Assembly (NCBI RefSeq): GCF_001411495.1 | Contig: NZ_CP012982.1 | Location: forward strand, 558,001 to 622,000 | Length of the DNA: 64,000 bases | Reading direction: 5' to 3' | From: Burkholderia cepacia ATCC 25416 | Lineage (GTDB): Bacteria; Pseudomonadota; Gammaproteobacteria; Burkholderiales; Burkholderiaceae | Shown: positions 34,398 to 43,616 of the stretch, one piece after another | How the letters are laid out: every line of letters starts with the position of its first letter | Position numbering within the stretch: position 1 is the first letter of the stretch | Notes under the pieces: model-generated | What the model saw: the letters and a program-made list of their open reading frames with translations, nothing else | Told to the model about the DNA's origin: nothing | The model's database searches: none | Made by a program: the position numbers and the translations under genes

Positions 34398-35129
34398 ATG
34401 ACTGCCACCGCCCCCCTCTGCCACCATCCCGCGAATACGGCCGGCCGTGACTTCGTCGTCGGCGACCTGCACGGCTGCGTGGATGTGCTGCGCGCGCTGT
34501 TGCACGACATCCGCTTCGATCCGGCTCGCGACCGCCTGTTCTCGGTCGGCGACCTCGTCGACCGCGGCCCTGCATCCGAAACCACGCTCGACCTGCTCGA
34601 CCGCCCGTGGTGCCACGTCGTGCGCGGCAATCACGAGGAAGTGCTGAGCCTCGTGGCGCGCGGCAAGCTGTCGCCCGACGCGTGGCGCGGAATCGGCGGC
34701 GACTGGGGCGCCGACCTGCCGGCGGAACGGCTGCACGCGCACGCGGCGCGCGTCGACGCGCTGCCGCTGGTGCGCGTGATCGGCGACGGCCCCGGGCGCT
34801 TCAACGTGCTGCATGCGGAATTCTTCGGCTCGGACGCCGATCTCGACACGGGCAGCTATTCGCACGACGTGCGCGAACGGCTGATCTGGGGCCGCGATCT
34901 CGTCCAGGGGCTCGCCGATCCGGCGCGGCAGGCCGGGCTGTCGCTGACCTGCACCGGGCACACGCCGGTGCGCGCACCGCAGCGGATCGGCGCGCAGTGG
35001 TTCATCGACACCGGTGCGTTCGCACCGGCCGGGCGGCTCACGCTCGTCGAGCCGCGCACCGGGCGCACCTGGTCGATGACGCAGGCCGAGGCGCGCGAAC
35101 GCCACGCGGGCGACTGGCCGCTGCCCTGA
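34398..35129 (+). CDS. Metallophosphoesterase (PrpA/ApaH-like serine/threonine phosphatase)
   Basis: The 243-residue enzyme has the metal-binding motifs [14 protein letters not shown] (about 17-30), GDLVDRGP (about 51-58) and RGNHEEV (about 80-86), plus the late TGHTPV. These are the motifs of bacterial phosphoprotein phosphatases and diadenosine tetraphosphatases. Which substrate it uses cannot be told from sequence. It converges on the RES-Xre pair with 16 bases between stops. Confidence 0.88.
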   Translation: MTATAPLCHHPANTAGRDFVVGDLHGCVDVLRALLHDIRFDPARDRLFSVGDLVDRGPASETTLDLLDRPWCHVVRGNHEEVLSLVARGKLSPDAWRGIGGDWGADLPAERLHAHAARVDALPLVRVIGDGPGRFNVLHAEFFGSDADLDTGSYSHDVRERLIWGRDLVQGLADPARQAGLSLTCTGHTPVRAPQRIGAQWFIDTGAFAPAGRLTLVEPRTGRTWSMTQAEARERHAGDWPLP

Positions 35130-35145
35130 TGCCCGCGAGCGCCCA

Positions 35146-35841
35146 CTAGCCGACCTGGTTCAGTTCGAACACCGCATCGACGGCCGAGCCGTTCCAGTTG
35201 TATTCGAGGTAGGCCGCGTGATGGCAATCGCGCAGCAGCGCGGTGCGGAACGCCGCCAGGCATTCGCCGCGCGGGTCGCGCACCGACGGATAGACGATCC
35301 CCGCACCGCCGGCATTGCGCACCGCGCGGCCGAGCGCCTGCCCGGCGCTGTAATCGAGCGGGTGCAGCAACGCCGGATCGCGTTTCGGCCACATGCGCAC
35401 GTCAGCCACGTCGCCTTGCGCGATTACCGTATAGAGCCGCATCTGCTGGCGCATCGGCGGCTCCTTCGTCGCCGCCAGGAACAGCGCGCTGTGATAACGC
35501 GTTTCGGCGATCGCCGTATCGCGCGAGCGCGCGCAGTAGAACACGCCGTAGCTGCCGTCGGAAAAACGGCTGCCCTGCGGATTCAGGTGCGTGAACGCGG
35601 CCATGATCGGCCCCCAGCCCAGCCCGTAGCGACGTTCGGCGGGCGGGACGAGGTCGAGCGTGCCGACTTCGTTGCGAATGCGGTCGTTGGTCAGCGATTC
35701 GAGCGCGTAAAGCGCGTCGAAATCGTCCGCCGACGCAACGCGGTCGAACAGGTTGATTGCCGGAAAACGGGTGGGGATCACGCGATAGGCAGGCGCCCAG
35801 TCGACCGCGGTCGTGGGCCATTGTTGTGCTTGGATCGGCAT
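35146..35841 (-). CDS. RES-domain toxin (NAD phosphorylase family)
   Basis: The 231-residue protein has the RES domain: Arg in AYRVIPTRFP, Glu in AIAETRYHSALF and a Ser region in GAGIVYPSVRDP. RES toxins of the Xre-RES class degrade NAD+. It follows its antitoxin directly, with ATG two bases after that stop; a GTG overlapping the stop (35847) is another possible start. The pair reads as one operon with the antitoxin first, the usual order for this class. Confidence 0.9.
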   Translation of the reverse strand: MPIQAQQWPTTAVDWAPAYRVIPTRFPAINLFDRVASADDFDALYALESLTNDRIRNEVGTLDLVPPAERRYGLGWGPIMAAFTHLNPQGSRFSDGSYGVFYCARSRDTAIAETRYHSALFLAATKEPPMRQQMRLYTVIAQGDVADVRMWPKRDPALLHPLDYSAGQALGRAVRNAGGAGIVYPSVRDPRGECLAAFRTALLRDCHHAAYLEYNWNGSAVDAVFELNQVG

Positions 35842-35843
35842 CG

Positions 35844-36263
35844 TCACGCCCAGCCACCTCGCATCGCGTCGAGATATTGGCGGACCGCGACCAGATCGCC
35901 GACGTTGCCGGCGAGCATCCGGTCGAGTGCGCGTTTGCCGCCGAACGGCGCCGCGTCGTTGGGCCGCTTGACCCACGCATCGGCCGCGGCCGGCTGCGGC
36001 AGCAGGATCTGCAACGCCTTGTAGATGCCGAGCAGCAGCGATAGCCGCTCGAGCGTATCGCGCGGCAGCCGCGCCGATTCCGGCGCGGCCTTCCACTTGA
36101 AGAACGTCGAGCGGCCGGGCGACCCGAGCAGCACGATCTGTTCGTCGATCGTCAACTCCCAATCGCGCGCGATGTTGAAAAACGCACGCAGGCCGGCCGC
36201 CGACATCTGCGCGACCGAGGCCTGCGGCGGGGAGGAATGCGATTCGTAGGCGGGCTGTGACAT
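35844..36263 (-). CDS. Xre/MbcA/ParS-type antitoxin
   Basis: The 139-residue protein has an Xre-like N-terminal DNA-binding part (about 30-75; WELTIDEQIVLLGSPGRSTFFKWK) and a C-terminal DUF2384 toxin-binding domain (about 80-135; FGGKRALDRMLAGNVGDLVAVRQYLD). It neutralises the RES toxin and should repress its own promoter. The start at 36263 leaves the inverted repeat at 36268-36293 free; a longer frame from 36332 would run through it. Confidence 0.9.
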   Translation of the reverse strand: MSQPAYESHSSPPQASVAQMSAAGLRAFFNIARDWELTIDEQIVLLGSPGRSTFFKWKAAPESARLPRDTLERLSLLLGIYKALQILLPQPAAADAWVKRPNDAAPFGGKRALDRMLAGNVGDLVAVRQYLDAMRGGWA

Positions 36264-36267
36264 GATC

Positions 36268-36293
36268 GTTAGTCTCGAAACGAATTTACTAAC
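36268..36293. promoter_or_regulatory. Inverted repeat upstream of the antitoxin gene
   Basis: GTTAGT at 36268-36273 and ACTAAC at 36288-36293 form an inverted repeat four bases before the antitoxin ATG on the minus strand. A further GATTAGT follows at 36297-36303. It is a natural candidate for the autoregulatory site of the Xre antitoxin. Confidence 0.5.
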
Positions 36294-36496
36294 AAGATTA
36301 GTCCATTTTCGTATTTTTGCAAGGGTCGGCACCCGGCGACCGATTCACGCATCCGGCAAAACGATATTTTTTGTCCATTCTGGACTCTGATTTTATTTTC
36401 TGCGTTAATGGCCGTGCGGACACCGCGCGCAGATGCGGCTCGGGTCCGTGAAACCGTGTCGCACAGAACCGGAAGCACCCCGCCAAGGAACGCACC

Positions 36497-37279
36497 ATGA
36501 AGAGACTGATTGCCGCTGTTTCGATCGCCCTGCTCGCGGTATCCGCAGGCCCCGCCGTCGCGAAGGACTGGACCACCATCCGCTTCGGCACCGACGCCAG
36601 CTACGCGCCGTTCGAGTCGAAGGCGCCCGACGGCAAGCTCGTCGGCTTCGACATCGACCTCGGCAACGAGATCTGCGCGCGCCTGAAGGCGAAGTGCGTG
36701 TGGCTCGAGAACGATTTCGACGGGATGATTCCGGCGCTGAAGGCGAAGAAGTTCGACGCGGTGCTGTCGTCGATGTCGATCACGCCGCAGCGTGCGCAGC
36801 AGATCGGCTTCACGACGAAGATCTACAACCAGCCGACGCGGCTCGTCGTGAAGAAGGGCTCGCCGCTGCTGCCGACGGCCGAATCGCTGAAGGGCAAATC
36901 GATCGGCGTCGAGCAGGGCACGACGCAGGAAACGTACGCAAAGGCATACTGGGGCAAGCAAGGCGCGAACGTCGTGTCGTACCAGAACCAGGACGGCGTG
37001 TACGCGGACCTGACCTCGGGCCGCCTCGACGCGGCGCTGCAGGATGAAGTACAGGCCGCGATCGGGTTCCTGAAATCGTCGCGCGGCGTGAACTACACGT
37101 TCGTCGGCCCGGAGCTCGTCGACGAGAAGGTGCTCGGCATCGGCGCCGGCATCGGGCTGCGCAAGGAAGACACCGACCTGAAAGCGAAGATCGACGGCGC
37201 AATCCTCGACATGGTCAAGGACGGCACCTACAAGCGGCTCGCGTCGAAGTACTTCGACTTCGACATCTACGGCGGCTGA
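36497..37279 (+). CDS. Amino-acid ABC transporter periplasmic binding protein
   Basis: The 260-residue protein has a signal peptide (about 1-22, ending PAVAKD). The mature body carries SBP family 3 motifs: IRFGTDASYAPFESKAPDGKLVGFDIDL and GKSIGVEQGTTQE. It resembles lysine/arginine/ornithine or histidine binding proteins (ArgT/HisJ). No permease or ATPase gene is next to it, so it must share a transporter encoded elsewhere. A palindrome GTCCA-TTC-TGGAC at 36373-36385 lies in its upstream region. Confidence 0.9.
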   Translation: MKRLIAAVSIALLAVSAGPAVAKDWTTIRFGTDASYAPFESKAPDGKLVGFDIDLGNEICARLKAKCVWLENDFDGMIPALKAKKFDAVLSSMSITPQRAQQIGFTTKIYNQPTRLVVKKGSPLLPTAESLKGKSIGVEQGTTQETYAKAYWGKQGANVVSYQNQDGVYADLTSGRLDAALQDEVQAAIGFLKSSRGVNYTFVGPELVDEKVLGIGAGIGLRKEDTDLKAKIDGAILDMVKDGTYKRLASKYFDFDIYGG

Positions 37280-37288
37280 AACGGCGTC

Positions 37289-37321
37289 GCGCGCGTACGG
37301 GCGCCACTCCCGTCGCGCGCG
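37289..37321 (+). terminator. Hairpin after binding-protein gene
   Basis: GCGCGCG-T-ACGGG and CCCGT-C-GCGCGCG pair with a single internal mismatch around a seven-base loop, ten bases after the stop. A second hairpin, AACGGCG-TGA-CGCCGTT, lies at 37354-37370. Neither has a good U-tract. Confidence 0.55.
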
Positions 37322-38411
37322 TCCGACCGCCCCTCCCCTCACCACCGGACGGCAACGGCGTGACGCCGTTTGCCGTCGCATCGAATGCATCATCCGTCGC
37401 GCGCGCGGCAAGACCCTCGCGCCTCATTCGGATTGCAGATCAATCGTTCGCGGCGACGATGCCCGGCGCGAACGGATATCGTGCGGCTTCGGTCAATAGG
37501 CGAAGACCGGGCGTCGAGGTACCGGCGCCCGAGCGCACATGCCCTTGCGAATCGGGTTCGCGTGCAGGAAAGTACCGACCCGGCGCGGATGACCGGCAAT
37601 CAGCCGGATCCGCCTCGCACCGGGCGCGGAGAGATGGCCTGTCGATGCATGCCGGCCGGCCGAGAGAACGACATGCGACCGGCGATGCTCCACATCACTG
37701 CGATCGCGGCCTGCCGGCCGCGGCGTGTGGCGATCGATCATTTTTCTACCCCGTATCAGTCTGATGGTTGTTCCGGCAACCGGACGAGGCCGGTGCCCCG
37801 ACGATCAGGCGACGACGCTCCGTGCTCGCCGGAACGCGGCTGTTGCGCCGCGCTCCGCCGCCGCATCCCCGCGGACCGTGTCCTGACCGGTACTGACAGG
37901 ATTCGCTGCCGAACCGGACGGACCGTGCATCGTCGACCTTCGCACGCCCACTTTCGCAAGGAGCGGGCCAGCTTCGCGCGAGCCTGTCCGGACAAGGGGC
38001 CGGCCGGGCAGCGTGGCGGCCGGAACGGGTGCCGAAGGCGGGAAGTTACGAAACTGAAACACGCGGCGCGCGGCACGCGCGGGCCCCGTGGCGGCCCTGG
38101 CTTGCCGGATAAGGCTGAACAATGAAGCACGGCATTTTTACCGATGGACGGCCGGCCATTCACGCCGATTCACCACGCAAATTCGCATGGCCGCCGACGC
38201 GAAATGTTTCATGCGCTTTACATGCCGCAGGCAGCACGCGGGCCGCGGGTTGCCCGCGCGATCCATCCGCCGGTACCGGGCCGGCCGGGCGCACGGCTAT
38301 ACTGCGAAACCGGCGTGCGTCGTGTTCGCATCGGCGCCTCCGGCCGGCGGATGCCGTACCGCACGACGACGCCACACACGCCGCCCCACCGCCCGAACGA
38401 TCGCCCCGCCG
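37322..38411. other. 1.1-kb gene-poor region
   Basis: No credible gene was found here. The longest frames (for example 37370-38125, plus strand) encode basic, low-complexity Arg/Pro-rich strings without domains, signal or ribosome site. The region is large for this closely packed window, so an unrecognised RNA or degraded gene is possible. Confidence 0.45.
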
Positions 38412-38798
38412 ATGATCCGTACCCTCTATATCGCCGAACGCGCCAGACTGATTCGCTTCGGTGTGTCGGGCCTCGGTTCGACCGCGCTGCATGCGTTGAT
38501 CGCGGCCGCGATGTTCGCGCTGTTCGACGCGACGCCCGTGACCGCGAACGCGGTCGCGTTCGCCTGCTCGACCGCGTTCTCGTATCTCGCCAACACGCTG
38601 TGGAGTTTTTCGTCGCCCGTGACGTGGGGCAACTTCATGCGCTTTCTCGCCGTCGCGACGGTCGGCCTCGCCGTGACGATGCTGCTTGCGCACGGCACCG
38701 TAACGCTCGGGCTGACACGCGCGTGGAGCGTCGTCGCGGTCGTGCTGTGCGTGCCGCCCGTCACGTTCGTGCTGCACCGGCTCTGGACCTATCGCTGA
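38412..38798 (+). CDS. GtrA family membrane protein
   Basis: The 128-residue protein has four transmembrane helices and the GtrA pattern: LIRFGVSGLGSTALHALIAAAMF, then ANAVAFACSTAFSYLANTLWSF and a final FVLHRLWTYR. GtrA proteins are thought to flip polyprenyl-linked sugars or assist cell-surface polysaccharide synthesis. A link to the nearby exopolysaccharide genes is possible but is not shown. It converges with the sigma-54 regulator and both stop codons sit in one hairpin. Confidence 0.88.
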   Translation: MIRTLYIAERARLIRFGVSGLGSTALHALIAAAMFALFDATPVTANAVAFACSTAFSYLANTLWSFSSPVTWGNFMRFLAVATVGLAVTMLLAHGTVTLGLTRAWSVVAVVLCVPPVTFVLHRLWTYR

Positions 38799-38831
38799 AC
38801 CGGCTCACGCGTCGCGCGTGCGCCGGTTCAG
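38795..38831. terminator. Hairpin formed by both convergent gene ends
   Basis: CTGAACCGGC and GCCGGTTCAG pair across an inner CACGCG/CGCGTG stem. The outer arms include the TGA of the GtrA gene and the stop of the facing regulator, so one structure ends both genes. Confidence 0.7.
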
Positions 38832-40300
38832 CCGACCCGCTGATGCCCCGCGTCGCCGGACGGCGCGCCGTCGTGCCCGCCGTTGTCGCCGTTGTTGTCG
38901 TGATCGTTCAGCCCGTGCTCGATCATCATCCGGTAGAGCGTCACGCGCGAAATGCCGAGTTCGGCGGCGGCCTTGTTGATGCGGTGATCGTTGCGCAGCA
39001 GCGCATTCTCGATCGCGGTGCGCTCGGCGAGCGCCCGCGCCTGTTCGAGCGTCACGGGTTCGGTTTCGCCCGGCGTATCGAGCCCGAGATCGTGCGGCGT
39101 CAGCAGCCGGCTCTCGGCCATCACGATCGCGCGCCGCACGCGGTTGATCAGCTCGCGCACGTTGCCGGGCCACTCGTAGCGCCGCATCGCGTCGAGCGCG
39201 GCCGACGTGAAGCCGCTGATCTTGCGGCCGCTATCGGCCTTGTACTTCTGCAGCACGTAGTGCGCGAGGATGTCGATGTCCTTGCCGCGCGCGCGCAGCG
39301 GCGGCTCGTGGATGCGCAGCACGCACAGGCGGTGATACAGGTCGGCGCGAAAGCGCCCGGCCTCGACCGCGCCGTCGAGATCCACGTGGGTGGCCGAGAT
39401 GATCCGTACGTCGACCGGAATCGATTCCTGCCCGCCGAGCCGCTCGATCTTCCCTTCCTGCAGGAAGCGCAGCAGGCTCGCCTGGCTTTCGACCGGCATG
39501 TCGCCGATTTCGTCGAGAAACAGCGTGCCGCCGTTCGCCGATTCGATCCGGCCCGCGCGACGCTGGTTCGCGCCGGTGAACGCGCCCCGCTCGTAGCCGA
39601 ACAGTTCCGACTGCAGCAGGTGATGCGGAATCGCGCCGCAATTGATCGCGATGAACGGCCCCTTGCCGCGGCCGGAACGCTCGTGAATCGCGAGCGCCGT
39701 CAGCTCCTTGCCGGTGCCCGACTCGCCCGAGATGAACACGCTCGCGTCCGTCTTCGCGACCTTGCGGATCGTGCTGAACAGCTGCTGCATCGCCTCGCAG
39801 TTGCCGATCATCCCGTGTTCGCCGATCGACGCCGCGTAGGCCGCGCCATCGACGCGATCGAGCGCGGCCATCCCGCGCGCGTGGCCGAGCACGTGCGAAA
39901 TCCACTCGTACGGCAACGGAAGGGTCACGTAGTCGAAGCAGTAGCTGCGGATCAGCTCGCGCACGGCCGGGCCGATCGTGACACCGGCCTGGGCGATGGA
40001 AATCCAGCCGATCGACGGCTGGCTCAGGCACGCCTTCAGCGCGGGATACTCGCGCGACGTGAACCCGGAGAAATCGACCAGCCCGGCCGCGACGCTCACG
40101 CCGGACGTCATGTTCTGCGCGGCGCCGGCTGTCTTCGCGACGGAGATTTCCCAGCCCAGCCCGCGCAGTTGCGCAAGCAACGGCTCGTCGGGCGAACGCA
40201 TGATCACGAACAGCTTGCGTCCATCCTCGGGCGCGGTGACGGACACATGCGTCATCTCGGGCACCGTGTGCCCGTTTGCGTCAGGTGACCTAGCAACCAT
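38828..40300 (-). CDS. Sigma-54-dependent activator, VpsR/BerB-like
   Basis: The 490-residue protein has an N-terminal receiver-like region (about 25-150) without clear phospho-acceptor context, an AAA+ domain (about 175-400) and a Fis-type helix-turn-helix at about 430-480 (NKAAAELGISRVTLYRMM). Walker A is GESGTGKE, the sigma-54 contact loop is GAFTGA, and Walker B is GGTLFLDEIGDM. VpsR and BerB are c-di-GMP-binding members that switch on exopolysaccharide genes. The cepacian cluster is 8 kb away. GGGGA precedes the ATG at 40300. The match to VpsR/BerB is from overall architecture. Confidence 0.82.
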   Translation of the reverse strand: MVARSPDANGHTVPEMTHVSVTAPEDGRKLFVIMRSPDEPLLAQLRGLGWEISVAKTAGAAQNMTSGVSVAAGLVDFSGFTSREYPALKACLSQPSIGWISIAQAGVTIGPAVRELIRSYCFDYVTLPLPYEWISHVLGHARGMAALDRVDGAAYAASIGEHGMIGNCEAMQQLFSTIRKVAKTDASVFISGESGTGKELTALAIHERSGRGKGPFIAINCGAIPHHLLQSELFGYERGAFTGANQRRAGRIESANGGTLFLDEIGDMPVESQASLLRFLQEGKIERLGGQESIPVDVRIISATHVDLDGAVEAGRFRADLYHRLCVLRIHEPPLRARGKDIDILAHYVLQKYKADSGRKISGFTSAALDAMRRYEWPGNVRELINRVRRAIVMAESRLLTPHDLGLDTPGETEPVTLEQARALAERTAIENALLRNDHRINKAAAELGISRVTLYRMMIEHGLNDHDNNGDNGGHDGAPSGDAGHQRVG

Positions 40301-40753
40301 CGTTGTTCCCCGCTTGGCATTGGTATCGCGCGCCCGGCTCGCCGCCGCGTGCGACGAACCTCGATCGAACCGACATATTGGCCGCATTTCCGTCCGAATA
40401 AAATCCCCCCGTGCATGAATCGCGCGTGAGGTGGACAGCGTCATCAACGGTATATCGATGTGGCCGGCGCGCGACTAGATGGGTGTTATCCCGGTGGCGT
40501 GCGCGGCGCGGGCGGTCCACGGGTGGCCGCGCGACGCGCAAAGCCGCGCCGGTGCTGGCGCACGGAGTTCGCGGGCGATGCGGCACCGACAGGATCGGCC
40601 CGGCCGCGCATGCGTGCGCGGCCGGTCGACCGGCCGCCGGAATGCCCGCCCGGCCGGTTCGAATTGATTTCGGTCAATCGTCAGAGGAAGCCGGCTGATG
40701 CGGGAACGCAACATGCTCGGCCCGATGCCGCGCACGCCGGCGCAGCGGAGGGG
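40301..40753. other. Intergenic region with a perfect 20-bp palindrome
   Basis: This 453-base region carries the regulator promoter and the 3-prime side of the hydrolase gene. GCGGCCGGTCGACCGGCCGC at 40618-40637 is a perfect palindrome. Several frames overlap here, but none is convincing as a gene. Confidence 0.5.
40618..40637. repeat. Perfect 20-bp palindrome
   Basis: The sequence GCGGCCGGTCGACCGGCCGC has no central spacer. It lies about 115 bases beyond the hydrolase stop (minus strand). It may be a terminator or a protein-binding site; the absence of a loop favours the latter. Confidence 0.85.
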
Positions 40754-41677
40754 TCAACGGCCCGATGCGAGCGGCGCAGGCGCGTTCGCACGGCCACGGC
40801 CGGCCGGCGTGCCGCCGTGTTCGCCGTAGGCGGCGGCAAGCGCGTCGACGCGCGCGAGATGGTGATGATTGTCGTGATCCCACGGATGGAAGCCCGGCCG
40901 GAAGAAGCTCAGCCATTCGCCGGCGATGCGCGGGAACAGCCCGCGGCGCGGCCCGTACAGGAACGCGATCATCCGCAGCATGCCGCGCACGTGATGGCCG
41001 GCGCCGCGATCGCGCCACAGCAGCGTCGCGTGCATCAGGAACACGGTCGGCCAGAACGTCAGCGTCGTCAGCAGATACACGCCGATGCGGATCAGGTAAC
41101 GACGCAGCCCCGGCGCCATCACGGTGTTCCACACGTCGAACGACACGGCCTTGTGCTCGGTTTCCTCGAGCGCGTGCCAGATCCACATCTGGCGGTAGCC
41201 CTCGACCGAGCCTTCCAGGCGCGTCGGGTCGCGCAGCAGCCAGTCGGCGAGCATCGCCGTGTAGTGCTCCGCCGCGACCGTGTGCGCGAGCTGCACCGAA
41301 TGCGGCAGCTTGCGCTTCATGTAGCCGAGCACCGCCCACACGCGCTTGTCGAGCTTGCGCGCGGGCAGGTGGTTCGCCTGCATCAGCTCGTTGTACTCGA
41401 TGTGCTCGCGCGTGTGCATCGCCTCCTGGCCGATGAAGCCGAGCACCTGCTGCTTCAGTACGGGATCGTCGATCCGGTCGCGATAGTTGCGCACCGAATC
41501 CATGAAGAAGCGCTCGCCGGCCGGGAACAGCAGCGACAGCGCGTTGAAGAAATGGGTCACGTGCGACCCGAGGCCATGCCAGTCCTTCGCGCGTTCGACC
41601 GGCAGGTCGAAGCGCAGGTCGCGGCGCACCGGCATGATCCCGGCTGCGGTGGCGGAAGCGGCTGACTTCATGTTCAT
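40754..41677 (-). CDS. Metal-dependent hydrolase family protein (PF10118-like)
   Basis: The 307-residue protein has helix pairs with Glu/His ligands as in ferritin-like diiron proteins: GQEAMHTREHIEYN (about 85-98), VAAEHYTAML (about 140-149) and HALEETEHKAVSFDVW (about 170-185). This matches the metal_hydrol family whose real activity is not established. AGGAG with good spacing fixes the ATG at 41677. Upstream frames with no such motifs are rejected. Confidence 0.82.
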   Translation of the reverse strand: MNMKSAASATAAGIMPVRRDLRFDLPVERAKDWHGLGSHVTHFFNALSLLFPAGERFFMDSVRNYRDRIDDPVLKQQVLGFIGQEAMHTREHIEYNELMQANHLPARKLDKRVWAVLGYMKRKLPHSVQLAHTVAAEHYTAMLADWLLRDPTRLEGSVEGYRQMWIWHALEETEHKAVSFDVWNTVMAPGLRRYLIRIGVYLLTTLTFWPTVFLMHATLLWRDRGAGHHVRGMLRMIAFLYGPRRGLFPRIAGEWLSFFRPGFHPWDHDNHHHLARVDALAAAYGEHGGTPAGRGRANAPAPLASGR

Positions 41678-42252
41678 CGTTCTCCTGGTTCCGGAGCGGC
41701 CCGGCGCGTCGTCCGACGCGGCCGGCGCGGGCCCGGGCGGCGTATCGCGCACCGCCAAAATCTTGACATCGACAGCTGTAAAGATAGGCCGCCCGCGGCA
41801 GCGCGCGCAAGCCGCGCGGTAGATGCGCGCTTCCAAACAGGGCACGGTCGAAAAGGCGGAAAAAACGGCGTTCGAACGGCGTCCAGACACGGCGGAATTC
41901 GAACGCACGTGACCGCACGCGAGCCATTCGCGGCAGTCGGCACCGCATCGCAGCGGTGGCCCGGAAGCCCCGCGTGGCGGGCATTTCACGGAATCCGGCA
42001 ACCCAGCGCGGCATGCGGCCGAGCACCCCGGTAGCACCGATTCATACGCGCGTCGCACTCGCGCGGTGCAACCTCGGTCGCCGGGCGGGCCGGAAATTCA
42101 AACGCGCGTTCCATTTGCGTTCCGCGCGATCGCGGCCGCGACGGCCCGACGCCGCCCGCGATACGCGTGCGACCGGCCGAAAGCCATGAGCGGCGGCCCG
42201 CAGCGCGCTCGCCTACAATAGCGGTTTTACCCATCCTTTTTCAGGAGAAGTC
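41678..42252. other. Divergent intergenic region, no gene seen
   Basis: 575 bases lie between the hydrolase and the FKBP gene, which diverge. TTGACA occurs at 41763-41768 and ACAGCTGT at 41770-41777, close to the hydrolase start. No other gene or clear operator was identified. Confidence 0.45.
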
Positions 42253-42594
42253 ATGTCTGTCATCACGACCGAATCGGGCCTCAAATACGAAGACCTGACC
42301 GAAGGCACCGGCGACGTAGCGCAAGCCGGCCAGACCGTCAGCGTCCACTACACGGGCTGGCTGACCGACGGTCAGAAATTCGATTCGAGCAAGGATCGCA
42401 ACGACCCGTTCGCGTTCGTGCTCGGCGGCGGCATGGTCATCAAGGGCTGGGACGAAGGCGTGCAGGGCATGAAGGTCGGCGGCGTGCGTCGCCTGACGAT
42501 CCCGCCGCAACTCGGTTACGGCCCGCGCGGCGCAGGCGGCGTGATTCCGCCGAATGCGACGCTCGTGTTCGAAGTCGAACTGCTCGCCATCTGA
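42253..42594 (+). CDS. FKBP-type peptidyl-prolyl isomerase
   Basis: The 113-residue protein is a single FKBP domain. Conserved positions are visible in [41 protein letters not shown] and the final [13 protein letters not shown]. There is no signal peptide, so it acts in the cytoplasm or is released by another route. It resembles the Mip-like BPSS1823 of B. pseudomallei, a chromosome 2 protein tied to virulence. AGGAG precedes the ATG. Confidence 0.95.
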   Translation: MSVITTESGLKYEDLTEGTGDVAQAGQTVSVHYTGWLTDGQKFDSSKDRNDPFAFVLGGGMVIKGWDEGVQGMKVGGVRRLTIPPQLGYGPRGAGGVIPPNATLVFEVELLAI

Positions 42595-42629
42595 CACGGC
42601 ACACGAGCCCCCGGCTGACGCCCCGCCCC

Positions 42630-43403
42630 ATGGCACACCTTCCGTCCCCCACCGTCGAGCTGCAACGCTACGACGCGCTCGAAGCGTCGGACGTGCACGA
42701 CTTTCACCAGATCGTGCTCGGCATCGACGGCGCGATGGTGATGGCGGTGAACGGCGTCAGCCAGCGTCTCGACCGGCACCGCGCCTGGCTGGTTCCAGCC
42801 GGCGCGCGCCACGATTACGCGGGCCTCGGCGAGAATCGCCAGCTCGTGCTCAATCTTCCCCTCGCGTCACTCGCGGTGCCGCAGCGGCTGTTCGACAGCG
42901 CGCGCGCCGTGGCAATCGATCCGGCCCTGACGTCACTGGTCGCGCAGATCGCAGCGGCGGCCGCGCAATTCGAAGCGCCTGCCGCCGACGCGCCGCACGC
43001 GGCCGCGCACCGTTTCCAGTGGCAGGCCGCCGCCCGGCTGTGCGGCGCACTGCTCGACGAACGCGACATCCCCGCGCCCGCATCGGGCCTCGATTTCGCG
43101 CGCATCGACCGCTGGCTGCGCGCGCGGCTCGCCGAGCCGCTGCGCATCGCCGATCTCGCCGCGCACTGCGGCTACGGGATGCGCCGCTTTCATCAACTGT
43201 TCGTCGATGCGTTCGGCGAAACGCCGCATCGCTACCTCCAGCGGCTCAGGCTCGACGCGGCCGTGATCCTGCTCGCGGATGGCCGGTATCCGCTCGTCGA
43301 TATCGCCGGGATGGTCGGCTTCGCGGATCAAAGCACGTTTACGCATGCGTTCACGAAGCGCTTCGGCGTTGCGCCGGGTCGCTGGCGCGGCGAGCGCCAT
43401 TGA
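42630..43403 (+). CDS. AraC family transcriptional regulator
   Basis: The 257-residue protein has an N-terminal cupin-like sensing domain (about 15-90) and a C-terminal AraC helix-turn-helix pair (about 160-255; IADLAAHCGYGMRRFHQLFV and LVDIAGMVGFADQSTFTHAFTKRFG). It follows the FKBP gene by 35 bases and precedes an MFS exporter, which is a plausible target. Confidence 0.9.
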   Translation: MAHLPSPTVELQRYDALEASDVHDFHQIVLGIDGAMVMAVNGVSQRLDRHRAWLVPAGARHDYAGLGENRQLVLNLPLASLAVPQRLFDSARAVAIDPALTSLVAQIAAAAAQFEAPAADAPHAAAHRFQWQAAARLCGALLDERDIPAPASGLDFARIDRWLRARLAEPLRIADLAAHCGYGMRRFHQLFVDAFGETPHRYLQRLRLDAAVILLADGRYPLVDIAGMVGFADQSTFTHAFTKRFGVAPGRWRGERH

Positions 43404-43616
43404 ACGCAGCCAGGGTTCCGCGCTGAGCGCGCGTCGACACGGGTCGTAGCGGCACGGTCGGGCACACGGCGCTCACGTCGGCCCGCGCGCAGCATTCTTC
43501 GCTCCTGCTTCGTCCCCGCTTCGTCCCTCTCGCCGCCCTGCTGCTTCGCCCCCGGCGCTTCGACGCTTCACGTCCCGCTGAAACATCGCCGGCCGGCCGC
43601 GCCCTACGATTGGCGC

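Noticed and set aside
36264..36332. A longer start for the Xre antitoxin
   Set aside because: It would place the likely operator inside the gene and adds residues outside the family length.
37370..38125. A 251-codon plus-strand frame in the large gap
   Set aside because: No ribosome site, no domain, and a composition (Arg/Pro/Cys-rich) seen in GC-rich non-coding frames.
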